From positions 1-64,000 of the forward strand of contig CAYNNQ010000001.1 of the NCBI GenBank assembly GCA_964398785.1: 64,000 bases of DNA, given 5' to 3'. This document shows, one piece after another, positions 7,023-16,009 of the stretch. This DNA is from CAYNNQ01 sp964398785 (GTDB lineage Bacteria; Desulfobacterota; Desulfovibrionia; Desulfovibrionales; Desulfonatronovibrionaceae). The notes under the pieces are model-generated. The model saw only the letters and a program-made list of their open reading frames with translations, did not search any database and had not been told where the DNA came from. The translations under genes and the position numbers were made by a program. The first letter of the stretch is position 1; every line of letters begins with the position of its first letter.

Positions 7023-7796
7023 CTATTCTCCTTTGGTCTTGGTCTTTTCGTTTTCCAAGTGGTTGTCGCCTTCACGCCGTACCCATTCCCTCTCGCTAAG
7101 ATAATAGACCTGCGGCTCGGTGCCCAGTTTTTCCAATAGCCTGAAGGCGTTCGGGCTTTTGGCCAGCTTGGCCACTTTGTGCTTGGGATTGTTCAGATCC
7201 CCGAAGACCATGGCCCCGGTGGGGCAGGCCTCAACACAGGCCGGGACATAAGCGTCCTCGGGCAGCTTCATGGGATCATTACCCTCGTATCTGGCCTTTT
7301 CCTTGGCGTCCTGCCATCTGTGGTGGCAAAAAGTGCATTTCTCCACCACCCCGCGCGGGCGCACGGAGACATTGTCCGTCAGGGTCTTTTCCATCCCCTT
7401 GGGCCAGACCGGATCATACCAGTTGAAATAGCGGGCATGATAAGGGCAGGCGGCCATACAGTACCTGCAGCCTATGCACCGGGGATAAATCTGGCTGACG
7501 ATCCCGCCCTCTTCGTCCTTTTTAGTGGCCAGTACCGGGCAAACCGTTGAACATGAGGGATTGCCGCACTGCATACAGGGCCGCGGCAAATAAGCTATAT
7601 CGTGATTGGGAAAGGACTTCCCGTTGGACAGTCTATACACCAAGAGCCAGGACAGGGACCTCAGCTTATCCGAGGCATCCTTGACCGGGGCGATGTTGTT
7701 CTCCGCCTGGCAAGCAACCATGCAGGCACCGCAGCCGGTGCACTTGTCCAGGTCGATGACCATCCCCCATTTTATCTTGAATTCTTTTGCTTGCAT
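7023..7796 (-). CDS. qrcC: QrcC, periplasmic iron-sulfur subunit
   Basis: A 257-residue ferredoxin-like protein of the PsrB/NrfC/DmsB type. Four cysteine clusters are visible: CTGCGACMVAC (near residue 21), CMQCGNPSCSTVCP, CIGCRYCMAACP, and the pair CTFCHHRW ... CVEACP. These bind several [4Fe-4S]/[3Fe-4S] clusters and relay electrons from the QrcB/QrcA side to QrcD. There is no signal peptide of its own; export by hitch-hiking on the Tat-targeted QrcB is the expected route. It lies between qrcB and qrcD with short spacers. Confidence 0.92.
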   Translation of the reverse strand: MQAKEFKIKWGMVIDLDKCTGCGACMVACQAENNIAPVKDASDKLRSLSWLLVYRLSNGKSFPNHDIAYLPRPCMQCGNPSCSTVCPVLATKKDEEGGIVSQIYPRCIGCRYCMAACPYHARYFNWYDPVWPKGMEKTLTDNVSVRPRGVVEKCTFCHHRWQDAKEKARYEGNDPMKLPEDAYVPACVEACPTGAMVFGDLNNPKHKVAKLAKSPNAFRLLEKLGTEPQVYYLSEREWVRREGDNHLENEKTKTKGE

Positions 7797-7832
7797 GGCA
7801 ACCTCGTCTACTCCTTGTATGATATCCTACTT

Positions 7833-9884
7833 TTAGGCTCTTACCAGCTTGACCTGGATGTCGTTCCAGACAGGCAGACCGGACCCTTTTTCCTTGTTTA
7901 CGGGTATGGCCTTGAACATATTCGAACCCTTGCCCCTGCTGAACTCATCCCAGGCGGTATGTCCAAAGCCCAGGGGAGCGGCCACAACATTGTCCATCAC
8001 GGTTTCGGTGATATCCAGAAGCGCCCGGGCCTCGCCCCGTCCGGACTGCACCCGGACTTCGCTGCCCTGGGTCAACCCCAGCTTTTTGGCCGTGCGCGAA
8101 TTGACATGGACAAAGGAGCTGTCGCCCTTGAGTTCGCTGTCCTTTATGGTCACCACTTCAAAAGGGGTGGTGGCCATACGCGGAGTACCGATATTCCTTT
8201 TCCATACCGGGGCAAGACCCAGAGGAAAATCCGCGCTCCTTTTCTGCAGCCCGTCGCTCAAAAGATCGGCGGGTAGCTGCAATATATCCTGAAAGACGCG
8301 TTTATTGTCCGTTATGACTTCCCCTTTCTCCAGCTTGCGCAAGGAGGCTCCAAATTTCTTGGCCTTGGACTGCAAGACTTCCTTGAACTTTTTGAATCCC
8401 GGCTTCTGACCCAGTTTACTGGATATCTCCAAAACGACATCCGGCATCTGCCTGGTATCAAATAGGGGCTGAATAACCGGATGGGACACACTGTAAGACA
8501 CCTTGCCCAACCCATAAGGGGTGTAGGCGTCGTCATAGCGTTCCAGGAAAGTGGGGGTGGGCAGGATAAGATCGCAGTTAGCCGCGGTTTCGTCCATATA
8601 GGAGCTAAAAGTCACCTTGAACGGGACCTTGGCCAGCTTCTTCGCGGTTTCCCCTACCTGGGGCAGGGCATAAAAAGGATTGGCTTCGTAGAACAAAAGG
8701 ACCTGGGGACTTTTGTCTCCCCGATCCACCTCGTTCACGAACTGCACAAAATTGTTTTCCGCAAGCTCTTCGCTTCCGGGGGCGCCGTTTACGACCGGCT
8801 TGTCCTGGGGCAGGCAAACCAGCCCTCCCGGCTTGTTCAGCCGGCCCAAAAGCATATTCAGAAACACCCCGGCCACGGTCTCCAGTTCGCCAGCACCCTG
8901 CCCAAAGCAGGAACCGAAAAGTACCACCGGGTAATAGGCCGCCTGGAGATCCCGGGCCGCCTTTTTCAGCTGCGCCTCGGAGGCCCCGGTCAACTCGGAG
9001 ACCTTGTCCGGCGTATAATTGGAGAGGACGTATTCCCGGAAACGGGCAAAACCCTTTGCATGGGGTTCATTTCCACCCGCGCGCAGGACATGGTAGGCTA
9101 TTCCCAAAAGAAAAGCCGCTTCCTGTCCGGGCTGTACAGGGACCCAGCTGTCGGTCACGGCCCCGGAACCGTTCTGCTCCGGACCGGCATAAACCCACTT
9201 GCCCTTGCGCTGGCTAAAGACATGCTGGTTGCGGACCACCGGTCCCCAGCTGCTCAGTGCATCCGCTCCGGACAAAAGCACATAATCCGAATTTTCCACG
9301 TCAAATCCAAGCTGCCCCGTGCCGTTCATCCTTTTCCAGGCCCTGCGGGTGACACCTTGGTCACTGGGCATGAGATAGAAATCCCTACTGCCCGTTCCGG
9401 CCAGAAAAGCGGACAAGACTTCGTTTGCCGAACCGTTCTCGTCCCCGCTCAATGCTGCCACCTTGTCCCCTGCCGCGGATACTTTCGCCTGGAGTAGCTT
9501 TTCGGCCTCATCCCAGGAAACTGACTTGAACTTGCCGTTTTCCTTTTTGAGCGGTCCCTTTACCCGGGCCGGGCTATACAGCATCTGCGCGGCTGAAGCC
9601 CCTAAAGGGCATATCCCGCCGCCGGTGATATCCTGTTCTTGGTTTCCCGCGGCCACAGTCGGCTTCCCGCCGATTGTATGGATGCTCAGCGGACAGCCCG
9701 CCGGGCACATTTTGCAGGTCGTCTTCTCTTCATAACGCGGACCCTTGTTCACCCTGGGAATCCAGGGCCAATTCTGGGTCCAGATGGAAATATCGTCCAT
9801 TATCTTCCAGGGCACGGGAGTGAAAAGGGTGCCTGCCGCGCCCCCCACCAAAAACGAGATGAATCCTCTGCGATCAAGTCCCAT
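7833..9884 (-). CDS. qrcB: QrcB, molybdopterin-oxidoreductase-like subunit
   Basis: A 683-residue protein of the molybdopterin oxidoreductase superfamily. It opens with a twin-arginine-like signal DRRGFISFLVG, followed by a CKMCPAGC ... GICPLGAS cysteine set near residues 57-90 for an N-terminal iron-sulfur cluster. The C-terminal molydopterin dinucleotide-binding-like domain starts near residue 560. In characterised Qrc complexes this subunit lacks the molybdenum cofactor and acts as scaffold and electron conduit. That is family knowledge, not something the sequence alone shows. It sits between qrcA and qrcC in the canonical order. Confidence 0.92.
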   Translation of the reverse strand: MGLDRRGFISFLVGGAAGTLFTPVPWKIMDDISIWTQNWPWIPRVNKGPRYEEKTTCKMCPAGCPLSIHTIGGKPTVAAGNQEQDITGGGICPLGASAAQMLYSPARVKGPLKKENGKFKSVSWDEAEKLLQAKVSAAGDKVAALSGDENGSANEVLSAFLAGTGSRDFYLMPSDQGVTRRAWKRMNGTGQLGFDVENSDYVLLSGADALSSWGPVVRNQHVFSQRKGKWVYAGPEQNGSGAVTDSWVPVQPGQEAAFLLGIAYHVLRAGGNEPHAKGFARFREYVLSNYTPDKVSELTGASEAQLKKAARDLQAAYYPVVLFGSCFGQGAGELETVAGVFLNMLLGRLNKPGGLVCLPQDKPVVNGAPGSEELAENNFVQFVNEVDRGDKSPQVLLFYEANPFYALPQVGETAKKLAKVPFKVTFSSYMDETAANCDLILPTPTFLERYDDAYTPYGLGKVSYSVSHPVIQPLFDTRQMPDVVLEISSKLGQKPGFKKFKEVLQSKAKKFGASLRKLEKGEVITDNKRVFQDILQLPADLLSDGLQKRSADFPLGLAPVWKRNIGTPRMATTPFEVVTIKDSELKGDSSFVHVNSRTAKKLGLTQGSEVRVQSGRGEARALLDITETVMDNVVAAPLGFGHTAWDEFSRGKGSNMFKAIPVNKEKGSGLPVWNDIQVKLVRA

Positions 9885-9900
9885 ATCTTATCACCCCTTT

Positions 9901-10455
9901 TTATTTATGACACACATAGCAGGCATTGCTGGCACCGTTTTTGGCATGGCACCGCTCACACTTCCACATCTTCATGGTATCTTTGCTATAGCCTGTCAGC
10001 TTGTTTTCGTAGTACTTGGGAGGACTGTCCGAAAGTCCGACATCCGGATGACACCTGGTACAATCGAAATCCTGGTGGGCAATGTGGGAAAAGTACACGT
10101 TATCCGGCTGTTTTTGATAAATCTTCCAAGGGACCTCTTTGTCCGGACGTACATATTCCTCCACAAACTTGGCTTCCGCAGGATCATCCCCCAAAACACC
10201 CATGTGGCACTCCGAACACTTGTAAGTACTCGGCAGACCGGCGAAGGATCCGTCTTCGCGGTATTTGTGACACTGGAAGCAGTCCATCATCTGTTCTTCC
10301 ACGTGCACTTTGTGGCTGAACCGGATGGGCTGCGACTTCTCACTGTAAAGCACCTTGGGAAAGACCCACCAACCGAGGACCAGAACCCCCACGAAGCCAA
10401 CCAGAAACGGGAGCACGATCCAGCTCTTCTGTTTTGCCACTTTCCTTCCCTCCAT
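9901..10455 (-). CDS. qrcA: QrcA, membrane-anchored multihaem cytochrome c
   Basis: I place the start at ATG 10455, preceded by AGGAAAGAGG; the longer frame to 10491 adds 12 residues with no signal. The 184-residue product has one N-terminal hydrophobic anchor (WIVLPFLVGFVGVLVLGWW) and five CxxCH haem motifs: CFQCH, CSECH, CTRCH, CERCH and CYVCH, with extra histidines (FSHKVH, FSHIAH) as distal ligands. Qrc cytochromes are described as hexahaem; a sixth canonical motif is not visible here. The protein receives electrons from type I tetrahaem cytochrome c3. It is the first gene of the operon. Confidence 0.92.
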   Translation of the reverse strand: MEGRKVAKQKSWIVLPFLVGFVGVLVLGWWVFPKVLYSEKSQPIRFSHKVHVEEQMMDCFQCHKYREDGSFAGLPSTYKCSECHMGVLGDDPAEAKFVEEYVRPDKEVPWKIYQKQPDNVYFSHIAHQDFDCTRCHPDVGLSDSPPKYYENKLTGYSKDTMKMWKCERCHAKNGASNACYVCHK

Positions 10456-10679
10456 ACCTCTTTCCTGATTCAATTTAGAAAAGTTGCACACCTATATACC
10501 TGATAAATCGGGATAAGACTATGCAAGACTTCGATTGCGTGTCAAGGGAAAAGAGAAAAAATTCACAAATTATTTATCTCCGGCAGCATACAGGAACAAC
10601 AATTCGGGTCTTAGACATAGCGTATGGAATCCGCATCTAACCTCGAGGATCCAATAATCCCGGAGAGCCTCCTCAAGAA

Positions 10680-11060
10680 TCAATCCTCGCTCCCCAAAGC
10701 GCAGCGGCCGAATTTCTCGGTCCGCCAGGGAAAGATATCCCCCGCCCTTTTGTAGGCGAAATCCTCGACCTCTGCATACCAAGTCTCAAATCCGCGCATT
10801 ATTTCCTCGGCCTCCGAGGTTAGACAAAACCCCTTTCTACCCTGGGAGCGGTGCAACAAAGACGTGCCCAGGGCCTCTTCAGTGGCTTTTATTTTACCCC
10901 ACGCCGCCCGGTAGGACATCCCCATCTCCCGGGCCGCCTTGTTCAAGGACCCCAGTTCCTGGACATTTTTCAAGAGTATCATCCTCCCCAGCCCGAAAAC
11001 GACTCCATTTTCCACCTCGAACCACGGATGAATACGCAAAACCGGATTTACCTCTTGCAT
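10680..11060 (-). CDS. ModE-type winged helix-turn-helix regulator (N-terminal domain only)
   Basis: A 126-residue protein with the LysR/ModE-like DNA-binding fold: GRMILLKNVQELGSLNKAAR, EMGMSYRAAWGKIKATEEAL, then HRSQGRKGFCLTSEAEEIMRGF. It lacks the C-terminal molybdate-binding (MOP) domains of full ModE, as many short members do. Ribosome binding site AGGAGGT lies 3-4 bases before the ATG. It stands upstream of qrcA in the same direction with about 225 bases between. It may respond to molybdate/tungstate or another signal; regulation of qrc is only a positional guess. A 36 bp palindromic element lies in its upstream region (11089-11124). Confidence 0.8.
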   Translation of the reverse strand: MQEVNPVLRIHPWFEVENGVVFGLGRMILLKNVQELGSLNKAAREMGMSYRAAWGKIKATEEALGTSLLHRSQGRKGFCLTSEAEEIMRGFETWYAEVEDFAYKRAGDIFPWRTEKFGRCALGSED

Positions 11061-11088
11061 CGGACCTCCTGTATTTTGAGTTCCCTAG

Positions 11089-11124
11089 TTTCCATCCGGA
11101 AATGTTTGAATTTCCGGATAAGAA
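11089..11124. repeat. Internally deleted copy of MITE-like family 2 (36 bp palindrome)
   Basis: Begins TTTCCATCCGGAAAT and ends ATTTCCGGATAAGAA, the two terminal sequences of the roughly 180 bp element at 33534-33718 with the middle missing. The arms form a perfect 10 bp stem ATCCGGAAAT / ATTTCCGGAT. It is bracketed by TTCCCTAG (11081-11088) and CTCCCTAG (11125-11132), an 8-base direct repeat with one difference. It lies about 25 bases upstream of the ribosome binding site of the ModE-type gene. Confidence 0.7.
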
Positions 11125-11185
11125 CTCCCTAGACATTTATCTGTTATCTTGATCTTCAGTTTTTTCCATTGTCCGCCGCGTCCTA

Positions 11186-11719
11186 TCAGGTTTCCGCGTC
11201 CCGGCGTACCCATCTTTGCATGGCGCGTACTTCGTCGTTCCAAAAATCGCCCAGACGCTTGTCCAAAAATTGCCGGAAAAGATCATCCAGGACATTTTGC
11301 ACCTTCTGCACCAGAAACATCTTTTCCAGGAAGGGGGCATCCGGATCATCCCCTTCATCCATACGGGTATCCACCTTGGGGGTCTTCAGTCCGCTATAGG
11401 AAAATTCGTCCGCATGGACCAAAACCTGCCATTCATTGCTGTCCTGCTCAATCTTGAGCATGGCCTGGACAACCTTCTTGCCCGAACCGAGGCCCAGACG
11501 GGCTTCGCGCAGTTCAGACATAACCCCGGAACTCACGGTCTTGTCCCGGCTTTCGTCCTCGCCGCTTTCCACCGCTACCTTCTGGGAAATATACACGGCA
11601 TAATCCTCGCCCTCCCCTGTAGTAAAAAAGCCGTTGTTCATCTCGCTTTTGAACCACAGCCAGGTCAAAAAATCCCGTCCCAGAATCGATCCGATAACCG
11701 CCGCTTTGTGCAAATCCAT
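11186..11719 (-). CDS. Conserved hypothetical protein beside the MrfA-MrfB fusion
   Basis: A 177-residue soluble protein. I place the start at ATG 11719 with GGAGGG upstream, only 3 bases after the helicase stop, so it is almost certainly co-transcribed. The opening KAAVIGSILGRDFLTWLWFK is followed by charged stretches and the closing block FLDKRLGDFWNDEVRAMQRWV. Its FLTWLWF block vaguely recalls recombination-associated RdgC-like proteins; I am not confident and would not assign that name. Its neighbour suggests a DNA-repair accessory role, by inference only. Confidence 0.6.
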   Translation of the reverse strand: MDLHKAAVIGSILGRDFLTWLWFKSEMNNGFFTTGEGEDYAVYISQKVAVESGEDESRDKTVSSGVMSELREARLGLGSGKKVVQAMLKIEQDSNEWQVLVHADEFSYSGLKTPKVDTRMDEGDDPDAPFLEKMFLVQKVQNVLDDLFRQFLDKRLGDFWNDEVRAMQRWVRRDAET

Positions 11720-11722
11720 CAA

Positions 11723-14629
11723 CTATTTCCCTCCGGTATTTTCCAGACTGGCGGGCCGTGCCTTTCCGACTCCCCACGAGGTGGGCACCCGGACCGATTT
11801 CCCCGCCTTGTTTGTATAGAGCAGATATCCGTTTTCTCCCCCGAATAGATATAGGTCCCTGGTAACAGCTACATCCTGGCGGCAGTAGTTTACTATCTTT
11901 TCTATCCGTCCCTCTTTCCACCACTTGAGGGCCATGAGCCCGTTGGCACTCTTGACTGTCCCCAGGGTCTCCCCGGCCAGCTTGTCCAGGGAGAGCCGGA
12001 ACCCCAGGATACTGTGTACTTCCAGGAGGATATCCAGAGTAGGCAATTCCTGCCATGGATACTCCAGCACCCCGGAGAGCACGCGGTAATCGAACTTGAA
12101 GAGATTGAACCCGACCACCACATCGGCCCGGGCGAGCATTTCGGCCATACCTTCCAACTCATTTTGATAAAAAGGGAAATAATCGTTTAGAAAGGAATCA
12201 TAGACAACCGCACAGCTAACACCCATATCGCCGGCTTTGTGCCAGCCGCCAACTTCCTGGGCCGAGCGCCTGGTTTCAATATCCAAGACAGCATATCTCT
12301 TTTCCCCATTCTCCCAAGAAGCGCTCGGCTCCACATTTTCCTCCGGCACAACGCATACACTTTCCCTTTCTCTTCTTTCCCCGTGCAGGACCCCATCCAA
12401 AATGACTGCGGCGGCCTCCTTGTCCAATGGGCGGTTGCCCGCCCCGCATTTGGGAGAATACACACACGCCGGGCATCCATTGTCGCAGTCGCAGTCCCGG
12501 ACAACCTTGAGCGCCCGCTTGGCCACTTCCCCGGCCAGCTCAAATGCCTGCCGGGTCAGACCAACTCCGCCGGACACGCCATCGTAGACAAAAACCCCCG
12601 GGGCATCAATTTGTTCATGGTAGGGGATGGAAATCCCGCCCAGATCATTGCGGTCGGTAAGGACGAAAAAGGGAGTCACGCCGATAAGCACATGCTCCAC
12701 AGCGTGTATGCCCCCCATAAAATGCATCTTTTTTTCCTCTGCCTCCCGGCGGAGGCTTTCAGGCAAAACCAGCCACATCCCCTGCGTGGTAAACACCTGT
12801 TCCGGGAGATCCAATTCCACACGGCCGATAAGGCTTTGACCCCGGGTTAGCCTTTTCTCGTAGCCCACGACCTTCTCCGTAACCCGGAGTCTCCCCCATC
12901 CAAGCCTCGCCGAGCCCAGGTCCTTTTCCCGGAGGACCTCGATTATCCGCGTATTCTTGTCCGTCAGCACCCGGGTGAAATAATTGGCCTTGAAAGGACG
13001 CACCAGGACCGTCTTTTTTTCCGTATCCAGTTCCTCCACCAGATAAGTCCGGCCCATATGCAGATAAACAGCCCCGGGATGGGTCTCCTGAAATGCCCTT
13101 ACTCCATCCACCGAACCGATGGTTCTTCCCTGAAACCGGTCATGGATGGAATAGCTGGAGCCGCTTCCGCGCAGGTCCACTTCGCGGTGCGGATATTTGC
13201 TGCGGGAATAATAAAGTTCACCCCGCCAATCCGCCTGCAGCTTGCCCCTTTGCACCAATTCGGAGACTATCTCCCGTCCTCCGGAAAAATCCATGATCTC
13301 CTCCTCCTCCCCGAGGGGCAGATCCGCTGCAGCGCAATAGAGATGCCTGCCGGCTATCTCCCGGTTTTCCGGGTTGATGACCGCTGATTCCGGCTGGCTG
13401 GAAAACAGGGCATCCGGGTTGCGCATAAGGTATTGATCCATGGCGTCTTCATGGGAAACCAAAAACACTGCGGATTCCTTGCTCTGCCGCCCCACACGGC
13501 CCGCACGCTGCAGGGTGGCCATTACCGATCCCGGATACCCGGCCAGGATGCACACATCCAGATCCCCGATATCAATACCCAGCTCCAGGGCACTCGTGGA
13601 AACCACGGCCAAGAGCTCCCCGTTGGCCAGTTTGGCCTCTATCTCCCGCCTGTCCGAGGGCAACAAGCCGGCGCGATATGCCTGGATACGCTTTTTGAAA
13701 TCCGCGTCCCGCTCCCCGATCCACATGGCTATAAGCTCGGTCATTTTCCGGGACTGGGTATAGACTATCGTCCGCAAATTCAAACGCACCGCCTGCTCCA
13801 AAAGGGCCAAAACAGCAGGGGTGGGTCCCTTGGCCGGATTCAAAAGCACATAGTGCCTCTTGGCCCGTCCGGATCCGCTCCTGCTCACCCCGGAGACCCT
13901 TTGTCCGGTAAGCCGGGAGCTCAGCTCCTCCGGATTGGCGATTGTCGCCGAACAGAATATGTACTGCAAGCCGGCCCCGTAATAGGCACATATCCGGTTC
14001 AGGCGCCGAAAGACCCAGGCCATGTTCGTGCCCATGACTCCGCGGTAGGTATGCACCTCGTCCACGACCATTAGCCGCAAATCCCGGAAAAATTCGGACC
14101 ACAGGTGGTGATAGGGCAAAAGGGCGTAGTGCAGCATATCCGGATTGGTCAAAAGGATACGGGGGGGATCCCGGCGGATGCGGGCCCTTTCCGCGGAGGA
14201 GGTGTCACCGTCGTACACGGCGATGCTTCCGGGTTTGTCCAGGACCGTGCCTTCAACCGTACGCAAAAGCCCCTGCAGCTGATCCCGGGCCAGTGCTTTC
14301 AGCGGGAACAAAAGGAGTGACCTCTTGCCTTCTTCTGCCGCCTGTCTCAGAAGGGGCAGGGTATATATAAGGGATTTCCCGCTTGCGGTGGGAGTGCCCA
14401 CGACGGTATTCTCCCCGGAGCGCACCATGTCCAGGGCCCGGGCCTGGTGGGAATAGAGCCTCTCTGCTCCCAATCTGTCCATCCAGAACAGGCCCTTTCG
14501 GCCGAGTGTTTCCCGCGGGGAAACCAGTTCCGGATCTTGTCCGGGAAAGACCCGCCATTCCACTATATCCGGGGCCAGGGTGGAATCGTTGCGTACTTTC
14601 TGCAAGAGAGAGGGGATACTTACGCTCAT
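11723..14629 (-). CDS. Fused DEAD/DEAH helicase (MrfA/YprA-like) and DEDD exonuclease (MrfB/YprB-like)
   Basis: A 968-residue protein. N-terminal superfamily 2 helicase: motif I GTPTASGKSL (near residue 80), DEVH box VVDEVHTYRG, motif III FCSATIANPEE, motif VI QRAGRVGRQ. Next is a DUF1998-type domain with the four-cysteine cluster CDCDNGCPACVYSPKC (near 745). The C-terminus (about 800-960) is an RNase H-fold exonuclease with acidic residues in VLDIETR, GFNLFKFDYR and YCRQDVAVTRDLY. In Bacillus, MrfA (YprA) helicase and MrfB (YprB) exonuclease are separate proteins acting in repair of mitomycin C damage. Here both are one chain, supporting their joint action. The start is ATG 14629; a TTG two codons earlier is less likely. 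Confidence 0.85.
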   Translation of the reverse strand: MSVSIPSLLQKVRNDSTLAPDIVEWRVFPGQDPELVSPRETLGRKGLFWMDRLGAERLYSHQARALDMVRSGENTVVGTPTASGKSLIYTLPLLRQAAEEGKRSLLLFPLKALARDQLQGLLRTVEGTVLDKPGSIAVYDGDTSSAERARIRRDPPRILLTNPDMLHYALLPYHHLWSEFFRDLRLMVVDEVHTYRGVMGTNMAWVFRRLNRICAYYGAGLQYIFCSATIANPEELSSRLTGQRVSGVSRSGSGRAKRHYVLLNPAKGPTPAVLALLEQAVRLNLRTIVYTQSRKMTELIAMWIGERDADFKKRIQAYRAGLLPSDRREIEAKLANGELLAVVSTSALELGIDIGDLDVCILAGYPGSVMATLQRAGRVGRQSKESAVFLVSHEDAMDQYLMRNPDALFSSQPESAVINPENREIAGRHLYCAAADLPLGEEEEIMDFSGGREIVSELVQRGKLQADWRGELYYSRSKYPHREVDLRGSGSSYSIHDRFQGRTIGSVDGVRAFQETHPGAVYLHMGRTYLVEELDTEKKTVLVRPFKANYFTRVLTDKNTRIIEVLREKDLGSARLGWGRLRVTEKVVGYEKRLTRGQSLIGRVELDLPEQVFTTQGMWLVLPESLRREAEEKKMHFMGGIHAVEHVLIGVTPFFVLTDRNDLGGISIPYHEQIDAPGVFVYDGVSGGVGLTRQAFELAGEVAKRALKVVRDCDCDNGCPACVYSPKCGAGNRPLDKEAAAVILDGVLHGERRERESVCVVPEENVEPSASWENGEKRYAVLDIETRRSAQEVGGWHKAGDMGVSCAVVYDSFLNDYFPFYQNELEGMAEMLARADVVVGFNLFKFDYRVLSGVLEYPWQELPTLDILLEVHSILGFRLSLDKLAGETLGTVKSANGLMALKWWKEGRIEKIVNYCRQDVAVTRDLYLFGGENGYLLYTNKAGKSVRVPTSWGVGKARPASLENTGGK

Positions 14630-14638
14630 AACCAAAAA

Positions 14639-16009
14639 TCAGCGGGTGGAGATATGATATTTTTTCAATTTGTACTGCAAAAGGCTTTTGGAGATACCCA
14701 GGGCGTCTGCTGCCTTGACCTGGACGAATTCGTTGCGCACCAGAGCGCGGCGCACCAAGGCGGCTTCAATCTTTTCCAGGGTATCGGCCAGGTTAAGCCT
14801 TTCGGGCAAAAGGTCCACAGCGCTCTTGAACTGGGACTCCTCGTCACGGATTTCCGCGGGCAGATCCTCCACCTGGATCTCCGTGCCCGGGGCCAAGACC
14901 AAGCACCTCTCCACTATATTCTCCAACTGACGGACGTTTCCCGGCCATTCATAGCCGCACAGATAGTCCAGTGCCTCCGAGGAAAAGCGCCTCTCCTCCT
15001 TCTCCTCCTGCCCGAGCTTTTGCACAAAATGATTGACCAAAAGGGGGATATCTTCACGCCTTTCCCGTAAAGGAGGGAGCTGCAGCTGGACCACGTTCAG
15101 GCGATAAAAAAGATCCTCCCGGAATCTGCCGCTATCCACTTCCTCCCGGAGATTCTTGTTCGTGGCCGCAACCAGCCGGATATCCACCTCGATTTTCTTG
15201 TCCCCGCCAACCCGCTCAAATGACTTCTCCTGCAAAACGCGCAAGAGCTTCACCTGTAGTTGTTGGCTGAGCTCCCCCACCTCGTCCAGAAACAGCGTGC
15301 CCCCGTCAGCCAATTCAAAACGGCCTTTGGAACGAGATACAGCCCCGGTAAAGGAACCTTTCTCGTGACCAAACAGTTCGCTTTCCAGGACTCCGGGATT
15401 CAGGGACATGCAGTTCACGGACACGAACGGGCCCTCCTTGCGCGAGGACGCATAGTGGATCGCCTGGGCTGCGAGCTCCTTTCCCGTACCGGACTCCCCG
15501 GAGATTAGCACTGTGGACTTGCGCGAGGCCACCTTGTCCACGGTCTGCAATACATCCCGCATCACCTTGCTTCTGCCGATCATGTTGTGCCGGCCATATT
15601 CCCGGGCCAGGCTCTGGCGCAGCATGCGGTTTTCCTGTTCGCTGCGGGAAAGCTGAACCGCCTTTTGCACGGAGAGAATAAGCTCCTCGTTGGAGAAGGG
15701 CTTGGCTATATAGTCGAATGCCCCGCATTTCATAGTCTCCACCGCGGAATCAATACTCCCGTAGGCGGTCATGATAAGGACAGGGACATGCGGCTTGTTC
15801 CGCCGTACATACTCCAGGATGTCCTGGCCGCTTTTCCCGGGCATCTTCATGTCGGTTATAACCACGTCCACCTCGGAATCCTCCAAAAAAGCCAGGGCGG
15901 TTTCCGGGTCCTCCAGGGCGGTTATATTGTATCCCTTATCCCGGAGCATGGTCTCCAGCACCAAGAGGTAATTCTTCTCATCGTCTATAACCAAGATATG
16001 TTCATCCAT
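14639..16009 (-). CDS. Sigma-54-dependent response regulator (NtrC family)
   Basis: A 456-residue protein; start MDEHILVIDDE at 16009, with GGAGCAGGAAG upstream. Receiver domain (1-120) with acidic pocket DDE and phospho-acceptor Asp in VVITDMKMPG; AAA+ domain with GESGTGKE (Walker A), GAFTGA (sigma-54 contact, intact) and DGGTLFLDEVGEL (Walker B); C-terminal Fis-type helix-turn-helix ending KYHIS. It activates sigma-54 promoters after phosphorylation. Its start overlaps the upstream kinase by 8 bases, so the two are a cognate pair. Targets are not indicated. Confidence 0.94.
   Translation of the reverse strand: MDEHILVIDDEKNYLLVLETMLRDKGYNITALEDPETALAFLEDSEVDVVITDMKMPGKSGQDILEYVRRNKPHVPVLIMTAYGSIDSAVETMKCGAFDYIAKPFSNEELILSVQKAVQLSRSEQENRMLRQSLAREYGRHNMIGRSKVMRDVLQTVDKVASRKSTVLISGESGTGKELAAQAIHYASSRKEGPFVSVNCMSLNPGVLESELFGHEKGSFTGAVSRSKGRFELADGGTLFLDEVGELSQQLQVKLLRVLQEKSFERVGGDKKIEVDIRLVAATNKNLREEVDSGRFREDLFYRLNVVQLQLPPLRERREDIPLLVNHFVQKLGQEEKEERRFSSEALDYLCGYEWPGNVRQLENIVERCLVLAPGTEIQVEDLPAEIRDEESQFKSAVDLLPERLNLADTLEKIEAALVRRALVRNEFVQVKAADALGISKSLLQYKLKKYHISTR

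Noticed and set aside
8481..9497. 338-codon plus-strand open frame inside qrcB
   Set aside because: Antisense shadow of qrcB with no recognisable domain.
10570..10782. Frame overlapping the end of the ModE-type gene, considered as a frameshifted C-terminus
   Set aside because: It shows no MOP/molybdate-binding pattern, and short ModE-like proteins normally end where this gene stops.
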